This document shows, piece by piece, positions 18,760 through 25,754 of a stretch of 64,000 bases of DNA; the first letter of the stretch is position 1; each line of letters starts with the position of its first letter. The stretch spans positions 5,952,001 through 6,016,000 of the forward strand of contig NZ_JAUSXN010000001.1 in assembly GCF_030816015.1 (NCBI RefSeq). The letters are read 5' to 3'. Below the pieces are notes generated by a model. The model worked only from the letters and a program-made list of their open reading frames with translations, made no database searches and was not told the origin of the DNA. The position numbers and the translations under genes are program-made. Source of the DNA: Pedobacter sp. W3I1 (GTDB lineage: Bacteria > Bacteroidota > Bacteroidia > Sphingobacteriales > Sphingobacteriaceae).

Positions 18760-19142
18760 TTTTGGAAAGCAGTTACAGTAATATTTAGGGAATAATAGTC
18801 CTGCCATTCGCTTTATCCCGATGAAAACCTGTGAAACAAGCAAGCACACCATAAAAGGCAAAAAAAATAGAGCTTAAATCGGGATGCCCGCTACTGTCAG
18901 GTTTAGGTGGCACAGGCTGTTTTACTATTGAGGGTTGCAGGGCGCAAAACAGGTATTATGAGCACAAGCCCTTTATTCCTAAACCCGGTAGTAACGGAAA
19001 TCCTTTTTATTGCTTAAAACAATATTTAACTATACGTTTATCTGCAATAAAAAGATTGGAGTGCATAACGGGGCTACAGCACCTACGGAGACTGGAATGT
19101 TCGTTTTCACATTACGCCTAAATAATCTGGATCCAAGTCAAT
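18760..19142. repeat. Tandem large repeat, unit 2
   Basis: The second unit starts 389 bases after unit 1 at the same TTTTGGAAAGCA word. It is nearly identical to unit 1 over the 3' half (CCTAAACCCGG onward) and differs by scattered substitutions and small indels around the internal GGTTGCAGGGCGCAAAAC segment. Confidence 0.85.
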
Positions 19143-19446
19143 TTTTGGAAAGCAGTGACAGTAATATTTAGGGAACAATAGTCCTGCCATTCGCTTTATC
19201 CCGATGAAAAAAATCGGGATGCCCGCTACTGTCAGGTTTAGGTGGCGCAGCTTATTTTACTATTGGGGGTTGCAGGGTGCAAAATAGGTATTAAAAGTAC
19301 AAGCCTTTTATCCTTAAACCCGGTAGTAACGGAAGTCCTTTTTATTGCTTAAAACAATATTCAACTATAACGTTTATCTGCAATAAAAAGATTGGAGTGC
19401 ATAACGGGACTACAGCACCTACGAAGACTGGAATGTTCGTTTTCAG
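19143..19446. repeat. Tandem large repeat, unit 3 (shortened)
   Basis: The third unit starts 383 bases after unit 2. It lacks the AACCTGTGAAACAAGCAAG section (a deletion of about 60 bases after CCCGATGAAAA) and loses similarity after TGGAATGTTCGTTTTCA. Its right end is about 90 bases from the stop of the sigma gene. Confidence 0.8.
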
Positions 19447-19534
19447 ATAAAAACATGCTTGCCAATCGGTATCAGATTCAATTGGCCATTTATCCATAGA
19501 TCTCTCTACTACGGGAGATGACGAAACGCGGAGA

Positions 19535-20089
19535 TTACGCATTAAATTCTTTTCTCAGAATTTTAAGCGCATCGTAAATGGTGTTGTAGGCTGTTTTAAT
19601 GGTCTGATTGCTTTGCTCGGCAATCTGTTCGTAACTTAATCCGTCAAAAAACTTTAAATGGATGAGCTGTTTCTGGCGAAAGGTCAGTTTTTCGAGTGCA
19701 TTTTTGAGCTGATGCTGTACCAGCTCGTCGCTTTGCACCTTAACAATAAACTCTTCATAACTCATTTCCATCCAATCGCCATCGGCCCCTGCATTAAAAA
19801 GTGCATCGTTAATTTTGCGCTTTCTTTCTAATATCCTGAGCAGCTTGCGTTTAAGAAAGGTACGCAGGTAGGCTTCAACATTATCAACACGGGTTAGGCT
19901 TTCATGTTTCTCCCAAATGGTGGTAAATACAAGGTCGGTAGCTTCACCAGCGGTATCTGCATCGGCACAAACCCTGATCCCGAAATTTACGAGCGGGTAA
20001 TAAAGTGCCGAATAGAGATCAAAAAACGCATCTTTATCGCCAACCCGTAACCGTTCCCATAATAAGTGATGCGCTAGTTTACTGTTCAT
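19535..20089 (-). CDS. ECF RNA polymerase sigma-70 factor
   Basis: From MNSKLAHHLLWERLRVGDKD it is 184 residues; the frame is open 14 codons further to 20131 but those residues are not sigma-like. Sigma-2 region (about 10-85: DKDAFFDLYSALYYPLVNFG and TDLVFTTIWEKHESL) and sigma-4 region (about 120-175: LTFRQKQLIHLKFFDGLSYE, then the helix-turn-helix EQSNQTIKTAYNTIYDALK) are visible, with no sigma-3, as in ECF factors. It probably directs transcription of the downstream susC-susD pair under control of the FecR protein. A REP-like palindrome (20148-20169) sits directly upstream and the tandem repeat array directly downstream. Confidence 0.9.
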   Translation of the reverse strand: MNSKLAHHLLWERLRVGDKDAFFDLYSALYYPLVNFGIRVCADADTAGEATDLVFTTIWEKHESLTRVDNVEAYLRTFLKRKLLRILERKRKINDALFNAGADGDWMEMSYEEFIVKVQSDELVQHQLKNALEKLTFRQKQLIHLKFFDGLSYEQIAEQSNQTIKTAYNTIYDALKILRKEFNA

Positions 20090-20147
20090 TAAGCTGTTAG
20101 TTGTTATCGCAATATTAACTAAAAACAACAAGATTATTACTAAGTTT

Positions 20148-20169
20148 CGGTTCGTGGCGACACAAACCG
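20148..20169. repeat. REP-like palindrome, copy 1
   Basis: CGGTTCGTG-GCGA-CACAAACCG: nine-base arms with one mismatch around a four-base loop, flanked by TTT and AGG. Member of a five-copy family in this window. Confidence 0.7.
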
Positions 20170-20294
20170 AGGCTAAGAAAATAAAAAATCGTAAGTCTAT
20201 TTATATAAAGGTATTTATACATGATGTTTGCACTTTATAAGGATTAAAAATCCTTAGTTCTAGAATCGGGATTACAAATCCCGACTAGCTCTCT

Positions 20295-22229
20295 TTATTT
20301 TAAAGCTGTTTTACTGAAAATGTGATATTCTCCTGGCGCTAAAGTTCGGTTATAGCTATTTGATGACAAGTTAATGCTGCTTCCAACCGCATCGACCCAA
20401 GTGCCTGATGAACCAAAATCAATATTAGCTGCCTGGCTCACCACATCAAAATTACCGACTACTATAACCGTATTTGTACCTTCTGTTAATTTAATGTATT
20501 TGATTCCACCAGCAAGGTTATAGCTTGAGTTAGGTGAGTTAAAAATGCTGTTATTCTTTTTCAATCGGATGAATTTAGCGTAAGCATCGTACAGCGATTT
20601 GCGATTTGGATCAGCGTAATAATCCCATTTAATCGGTTTTTCGCCTGTTCTTCCATTAAAATCGATGTTGACATCGTAACCAAGCTCACCAAATTGCCAG
20701 ATCATTTTTGGCCCGGGGATACTGAATAAAAATGCGGCAACCAATTCTTCCCTTTTTAACGAAGTGGCTAAATTTCCTTTGATTATATAACTGCCTGAAG
20801 CATTTCCGTAAGTGATGTTTTTAAAGTTTAACCGCTCCTCATCATGACTTTCGCCATAGCCAACCAAATTTTCTGATTTAGCAAAGCCGTGATTAGCATA
20901 AAAACCCCATTGAAAGTTAGAATTATCCAACCAACCCATGGTTGCCTCATTCATGTTATAATTCATGTTATTCCACAGCAGCATGCCATCATCGGCCAAA
21001 ACCTTTTCTTCCGATTCTTCAGCAAAGTGCTCCAAAATCACGTAAAAATTCGGATCAATGGCTTTGATATAGCCATTATAGTCTTTCCATGTTGCAATCC
21101 GGCCAGCATCATATAATCTAAATTGGGCATCATCTGCTGACTGTTTCTGTGTAAATCCTTTTGACAGATCGAAACGGAAACCATCAATTTTATATTGCTG
21201 CATCCAAAATTTCATTACATCTTTCGAAAATTTCTTAGTGGCTGGGCTTTCATGGTTAAAATCGTAACCTACGTTAAATGGATGTTTAGCTTCAACATTA
21301 AACCATGGGCTATTTGCAGTGGGTTTTGAGCTATCGAAATACAATTGTACCATTGGCGATTGACCGAAGGAGTGATTCAACACCATATCCAAAATCACGG
21401 CAATACCCCGTCCATGGCATTCATCAATAAAATTCTGCAACGCCGTTTTGGCACCGTAATATTTATCGGGCGCAAAATAAAATGACGGATTATAACCCCA
21501 GCTCAAATTGCCTTCAAACTCATTTACGGGCATTAACTCAATTGCGTTAATCCCCAAACCAATTAAATAATCGAGTTTGGCCAATGTTGAGGCGTAGTTA
21601 TGCTCCGTAGTAAAATCGCGGACCAGCAATTCGTAAATGACCAGGTTATCTTTAGCCGGACGGGAAAAACTGGTGTTTTTCCAGGTGTAAGTTGGCTGAT
21701 TCGATTGCATCACACTTACAATCCCAGTTGTTTTACCTGTTGGATAGGTTTTTAAATTTGGATAGGTTGCTGCAGTAATGTATTTATCATTATCAGGATC
21801 AAGTATTTTTTCGCAATAAGGATCGGCAACTTTTAAGTTTCCATCTACATAAAACTGATAGGCATATTCTGTATTTGGGTTTAAATTATCTATCTGAATC
21901 CACCAATAATTTCCATCTGGTGTATTTTGCATAGGTAATGAAGTCGTAGACCAATCGTTAAGTTCACCAATCAATGAAACTGACTTTTTACCCGGCGCAT
22001 AAAGCGTTACAATAGCCGATGTTCCATTATTGATAAATACCACACCGTCTTTAGCACCTGCAGGTAAAGCTGCTGTTTGATTGGTTCGTGTTGGCTCTAT
22101 ACCTCCATCAGTCGATGCTTTTTTACATGCGCTATTAAACAACATTACTAATAGAAACAGATAGACTATGTTTCTTACTTTTTTCGTTTCGTGGAGACAC
22201 GAACCGAGGCGGTAAATTATTTTTTTCAT
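20295..22229 (-). CDS. GH13 alpha-amylase-family lipoprotein with N-terminal CBM48-like domain
   Basis: Predicted outer-envelope amylase or pullulanase-like enzyme cutting alpha-glucans. 644 residues: an unusual n-region, then a hydrophobic stretch and lipobox (LFNSAC, Cys about 35); CBM48/E-set domain (about 60-150, VSLIGELNDWSTTSLPM); GH13 barrel with DMVLNHSFG, GFRFDLSKG (nucleophile Asp354), ILEHFAEE (acid/base Glu400) and GESHDEER (Asp463); C-terminal beta domain. Residues about 7-16 of the n-region are encoded by a REP-like palindrome (22185-22206), so the start is uncertain, but no better Met exists. As the only amylase with a lipobox in the locus it is the candidate surface enzyme (SusG role), though its domain layout differs from SusG. 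It is the last gene of PUL I. Confidence 0.88.
   Translation of the reverse strand: MKKIIYRLGSCLHETKKVRNIVYLFLLVMLFNSACKKASTDGGIEPTRTNQTAALPAGAKDGVVFINNGTSAIVTLYAPGKKSVSLIGELNDWSTTSLPMQNTPDGNYWWIQIDNLNPNTEYAYQFYVDGNLKVADPYCEKILDPDNDKYITAATYPNLKTYPTGKTTGIVSVMQSNQPTYTWKNTSFSRPAKDNLVIYELLVRDFTTEHNYASTLAKLDYLIGLGINAIELMPVNEFEGNLSWGYNPSFYFAPDKYYGAKTALQNFIDECHGRGIAVILDMVLNHSFGQSPMVQLYFDSSKPTANSPWFNVEAKHPFNVGYDFNHESPATKKFSKDVMKFWMQQYKIDGFRFDLSKGFTQKQSADDAQFRLYDAGRIATWKDYNGYIKAIDPNFYVILEHFAEESEEKVLADDGMLLWNNMNYNMNEATMGWLDNSNFQWGFYANHGFAKSENLVGYGESHDEERLNFKNITYGNASGSYIIKGNLATSLKREELVAAFLFSIPGPKMIWQFGELGYDVNIDFNGRTGEKPIKWDYYADPNRKSLYDAYAKFIRLKKNNSIFNSPNSSYNLAGGIKYIKLTEGTNTVIVVGNFDVVSQAANIDFGSSGTWVDAVGSSINLSSNSYNRTLAPGEYHIFSKTALK
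22185..22206. repeat. REP-like palindrome, copy 2 (inside the GH13 coding sequence)
   Basis: CGTTTCGTG-GAGA-CACGAACCG: nine-base arms with one mismatch. It lies 23-44 bases inside the GH13 gene and encodes part of the signal peptide n-region. Confidence 0.75.
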
Positions 22230-22314
22230 TTGGTTAGGGATTTTATAATTCTAGACACAGTTTATCTCCTCAGTATTTGTGTCACCTACATACCGAAATA
22301 CTATCGTACCTCCT

Positions 22315-22336
22315 CGGTCTGTGTCCCCACAGACCG
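22315..22336. repeat. REP-like palindrome, copy 3
   Basis: CGGTCTGTG-TCCC-CACAGACCG, perfect nine-base arms, opposite orientation of the loop to copy 4. It lies in the 161-base gap between the MFS and GH13 genes. Confidence 0.8.
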
Positions 22337-22347
22337 AAATGTTGTTA

Positions 22348-22371
22348 GTGGTCTGTGGGGACACAGACCAC
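22348..22371. repeat. REP-like palindrome, copy 4
   Basis: GTGGTCTGTG-GGGA-CACAGACCAC, perfect ten-base arms, 11 bases from copy 3 in the opposite orientation, which is a BIME-like pair. It lies 20 bases beyond the MFS stop and could also act as a hairpin at the 3' end of that message. Confidence 0.8.
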
Positions 22372-22390
22372 GGAATAAACTATGGATTTA

Positions 22391-23767
22391 TTAAACCGAT
22401 CTATTTTCTTCTACTCCAAGTTTAGAAGCTAAGACTTCGTCTGTTTTCTTAGGTTCGCGAATAAATAAATAACAGATTACAGCGGCTAAAACCATTAAGC
22501 CACCACCCAATTGAACGGCTAAAAGCCTATCGTTATTTAATACATTCCGCATGAGCCATCCGAAGCCGAGCGAAGCAATAATTTCAGGCAGTACAATAAA
22601 AAAGTTGAAAATGCCCATGTAAATCCCGATTTTATCTTTGGGTAAAGATCCACTCAACATGGCGTATGGCATAGAAAGGATGCTGGCCCAGGCAATTCCT
22701 ACACCCGTCATGCATAAATACAACATGTTTTTATCATGCACCCATGCCACACTGATCAAGCCAATGGCTCCACAGATTAAACAAAGGGCATGTGTAGTTT
22801 TACGGCCCAGCGCATCGGCAATTTTTGGCAGCACCAGTGCGAAAAGAAAAGTAATAACACTATAGTACGCGAGTGTTAAACTTCCAAAATCTGCGCCATG
22901 CGCATAAACAGGATCAGCAGCATCTTTACCACCAAAAACATTAACAGCAACGGCTGTGGTATAATAAAACCACATTAAAAACAAACCTGGCCAGGTAAAA
23001 AACTGAACCAAAGAAACAATTTGCATTCTTTTCGGCATATTCCTTAAGGCATGAAAAATTTCCCTCGCACCGCCACCAAAACCTTTATTGCTTTCTTTTA
23101 CTTTTTCTTTAAAATCTACATCCTGTGGAGGATATTCTTTAGTCGTAAAAACCGTCCACAATACAGCCGCGAAGAAGAAAAATGCGCCGATATAAAAAGA
23201 GAACTTTACGTTTTCTGGAATATTCCCCTGTTCTGCAGTATTGGTTAAGTGAAATACATTATTCATAATCCACGGTAAGGCCGAGGCTACACTCCCACCC
23301 AAACCGATCATCATACTCTGCATAATAAAACCACGGTTAACCTGACTATCGGGTAATTTATCCGTCACAAAAGCACGAAAAGGTTCCATAGCAATGTTTC
23401 CAAAAACATCCAGAATCCAAAGTAAACCAGCTGCCATCCATAACACACTGCTATGCGGCATAAAGATTAAGGCAATGCTACTCACAATGGCCCCAATCAT
23501 AAAATAAGGTCTTCTTCTGCCCCATTTTGGGTGCCAGGTCCGGTCGCTCAAATACCCAATAACCGGCTGTACCAATAAACCGGTTAAAGGCGCGGCCAAA
23601 AACAATAATGGAACCTGATCGGGATTGGCACCCAGGTTTTCGTAAATACGGCCCATGTTTGCACGCTGTAAATCCCAACCGAACTGGATACCAAAAAAAC
23701 CAACGCTCATGTTGATGATCTGTACAAGTGTTAATTTCGGGTTCTCGAATACTGTTTTTAAGCTCAT
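22391..23767 (-). CDS. SLC45/GPH-like MFS transporter, probable maltose/maltooligosaccharide importer
   Basis: This 458-residue polytopic inner-membrane protein has about 12 hydrophobic segments. The loop after helix 2 has DRTWHPKWGRRRPYFMIGAI, the RxGRR-type motif of SLC45 and related sugar:cation symporters, and the first helix region contains GFFGIQFGWDLQRANMGRIY. A long cytosolic loop (about 205-240, KEYPPQDVDFKEKVKES) splits the two halves. In Bacteroidota this group is found beside GH13 and GH65 genes and is taken to import maltose or short alpha-glucans. The position between two GH13 genes of PUL I fits that. Start at MSLKTVFENPKLTLVQI is typical. Confidence 0.9.
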   Translation of the reverse strand: MSLKTVFENPKLTLVQIINMSVGFFGIQFGWDLQRANMGRIYENLGANPDQVPLLFLAAPLTGLLVQPVIGYLSDRTWHPKWGRRRPYFMIGAIVSSIALIFMPHSSVLWMAAGLLWILDVFGNIAMEPFRAFVTDKLPDSQVNRGFIMQSMMIGLGGSVASALPWIMNNVFHLTNTAEQGNIPENVKFSFYIGAFFFFAAVLWTVFTTKEYPPQDVDFKEKVKESNKGFGGGAREIFHALRNMPKRMQIVSLVQFFTWPGLFLMWFYYTTAVAVNVFGGKDAADPVYAHGADFGSLTLAYYSVITFLFALVLPKIADALGRKTTHALCLICGAIGLISVAWVHDKNMLYLCMTGVGIAWASILSMPYAMLSGSLPKDKIGIYMGIFNFFIVLPEIIASLGFGWLMRNVLNNDRLLAVQLGGGLMVLAAVICYLFIREPKKTDEVLASKLGVEENRSV

Positions 23768-23785
23768 TGTATTTGGTTTTGTGTT

Positions 23786-23880
23786 TTACCACAGAGGGCA
23801 CTGAGTTGTACACAGAGTGTACCGAGGTCTAATATACTTTGTGTTTCTCTGTGCTTTTACTTTGTGTTCTCTGTGGTTAA
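23786..23880. repeat. ACCACAGAG-type inverted repeat
   Basis: The gap between the GH13 and MFS genes begins TTACCACAGAGGGCACTGAG and ends TGTGTTCTCTGTGGTTAA. The ends are inverted and the interior repeats TTTGTGTTTCTCTGTG. This is a stock intergenic repeat style and could fold into a long hairpin in the mRNA. Confidence 0.6.
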
Positions 23881-23885
23881 TTCCT

Positions 23886-25754
23886 TTAAAATTCTATCAC
23901 CTGTGCGCTAACGGGTGTAAGGGTTACGGGTATACTTGTTCCTGCCGGGATATTTAATTTTCTGTCTGTTAACAGCTCTGTAACCGGAGATGAATGTTTA
24001 ACTTTTAAAATCTGATCAGGAATTTCGATATTGGCGGTTAAGGTTTGTGTCCGATCAAAATTGACCACTACCAATAAACGTTGTTTGCCTGAATAACGGA
24101 TAAAAGCATATATACGATTATTCATATTACCTGTAACCGGCACCTCATAAATTTCACCATTCATTACCGCATCGCTCGTTGAAGTAACTTTTAATAACTG
24201 TTGATAATATGCACGTAATTTCTGTTCGTTTTCAGTTAATTTTTTGCCATCAAAAGCGCCATCATTCATCCATCTCTGGTGGTTTGGAACACCCCAATAA
24301 TCGAAGATAGTGGTCCGGTTATCATCTCCGCCAAAACCCTCCTGTCCTTTTCCGGGTTCGCCAACTTCCTGTCCGAAATAAAGCATCACCGGCCCAGCGC
24401 CCAATGTTGCCGAAACAACCATTGCAGGTAAAGCTAGCTCGGCTTTGCCTGCAAATCCGGCAGATGCAATGCGTTCTTCATCGTGGTTTTCTAAAAAGCG
24501 CAACATGTGTTTGCCAAAACCGGCACTCTCTACCTGCCATACGTGTTTAATCGCAGCTACATCTGCCGTGGGTTCATTTCTGATTAGTTTTTTAAGTCCG
24601 TCGTATAAACCCACTTTATCATAGAGGTAATCGAATCTGCCTTCATCTAAATATTGTTTGTAAACTTTTGGATTATAGGCTTCGCCCAGAAAAATTAATT
24701 CAGGATTAACTTTTTTCACTTGCGGAATTACCCAGTTCCAGAATGCAATAGGTACCATTTCGGCCATATCACATCTAAAACCATCCACCCCTTTATTGGT
24801 CCAATAGGTTAAAATATCCCGCATTTTTAGCCAAACAGGTGGAATGGGATCAAAATATTGTTTTTCGCCGTTCTGATAATCTACGCCGTAATTTAATTTA
24901 ATGGTTTCGTACCAATCATCGTATTTAGGCTGTGGCGAAAATACATTGTTACCAGTAGCTTTTGCCGGGTTCTCATTAAACTTACCATCCTGCAAAACCG
25001 AAATCGGTGTTTGTGTTGCGCCACTTGTTGGCACTGCAAAGGGCTGGCCCGGGGTATAGTAAAAATCGTTCTTCGCACTAAAAGCTTTCGTTATATCATC
25101 CTGGGCTCCAAAATCGATTACTTTTTTTGGTTTTGCATAAGAATGGTAACTTCTGGCTACGTGATTGGGAACAAAATCGATGAGCACTTTTAAGTTTTTG
25201 GCATGCGTTCTTTTCACCAGTGATTCAAACTCCTTCATTCTGTTATTAACATCAACAGCCAGATCGGGATCTACATCGTAATAATCGCGGATGGCATAAG
25301 GCGAGCCCGCTCTACCTTTTACCACATCTGCATCATCAGGTTTAATTCCGTACGCAGAATAATCGGTTAAACTCGCATGGGCAAGTGCGCCGGTATACCA
25401 AATGTAGTTTACATGGAGTTCTTTTATTCCATCTAAAGCTTTATCGGTAATATCGTTAAACTTACCAGAACCATTTTGTTCAATGGTTCCATAAGGCGTA
25501 TTAGTCGTATTTTTATTCCCGAATAAGCGGGGCAATAACTGGTAAATAACGATCTGCTTATCGTTCATTTTTGTATGCTGTTTTTGTGCAAAGGATGATG
25601 TAGCGAGTATTATAAAGATAGAAAAAAGCGTCAACACCCTCCCCCTGCCCCCTCCACAGGGGGACAAGAATAGGGCGATAAAATTTCTCTTATGAATTGA
25701 AGACTGTGGGTTTTCCCTTCTGCCCTCAACCTTTAAACCCTCTACCTTTCTCAT
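23886..25754 (-). CDS. GH13 alpha-amylase-family enzyme, exported
   Basis: Hydrolyses alpha-glucans, probably in the periplasm. 622 residues. The barrel starts with MNDKQIVIYQLLPRLFG (about 63) and has LIDFVPNHV, GFRCDMAEM (nucleophile Asp329), FLGEAYNP (acid/base Glu358) and ENHDEERI (Asp425), with a C-terminal beta-sandwich. The hydrophobic segment LTLFSIFIILATSSFA (about 41-56) is a signal-peptide core, but it is preceded by about 40 residues encoded by two intergenic repeat styles (25635-25668 and 25711-25754). The start codon overlaps the GH65 stop as ATGA, which supports this start by translational coupling; no other Met precedes the core. Whether the long n-region still exports is open. 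Confidence 0.88.
   Translation of the reverse strand: MRKVEGLKVEGRRENPQSSIHKRNFIALFLSPCGGGRGRVLTLFSIFIILATSSFAQKQHTKMNDKQIVIYQLLPRLFGNKNTTNTPYGTIEQNGSGKFNDITDKALDGIKELHVNYIWYTGALAHASLTDYSAYGIKPDDADVVKGRAGSPYAIRDYYDVDPDLAVDVNNRMKEFESLVKRTHAKNLKVLIDFVPNHVARSYHSYAKPKKVIDFGAQDDITKAFSAKNDFYYTPGQPFAVPTSGATQTPISVLQDGKFNENPAKATGNNVFSPQPKYDDWYETIKLNYGVDYQNGEKQYFDPIPPVWLKMRDILTYWTNKGVDGFRCDMAEMVPIAFWNWVIPQVKKVNPELIFLGEAYNPKVYKQYLDEGRFDYLYDKVGLYDGLKKLIRNEPTADVAAIKHVWQVESAGFGKHMLRFLENHDEERIASAGFAGKAELALPAMVVSATLGAGPVMLYFGQEVGEPGKGQEGFGGDDNRTTIFDYWGVPNHQRWMNDGAFDGKKLTENEQKLRAYYQQLLKVTSTSDAVMNGEIYEVPVTGNMNNRIYAFIRYSGKQRLLVVVNFDRTQTLTANIEIPDQILKVKHSSPVTELLTDRKLNIPAGTSIPVTLTPVSAQVIEF
25635..25668. repeat. 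GC-rich boilerplate repeat inside the GH13 N-terminus
   Basis: CACCCTCCCCCTGCCCC then CTCCACAGGGGGACAAG: a GC-rich, partly palindromic word in an AT-rich genome. It encodes the LSPCGGGRGRV part of the GH13 N-terminal extension. A related CCCCTCTGAAGAGGGG word is at 40929-40944. Confidence 0.6.
25711..25754. repeat. Low-complexity repeat spanning the GH65/GH13 junction
   Basis: Pyrimidine-rich heptads (CTTCTGCCCTCAACC, CCCTCTACC) of the same style as 801-866. This copy carries the GH13 start codon and the GH65 stop codon region and encodes MRKVEGLKVEGRREN. Confidence 0.6.

Noticed and set aside
18371..19446. CRISPR-like array
   Set aside because: The repeats are about 385 bp, contiguous and without spacers. 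No cas genes are nearby.
19342..19542. 66-codon frame beside the sigma gene
   Set aside because: It is made largely of repeat unit 3 sequence; the other units do not keep the frame.
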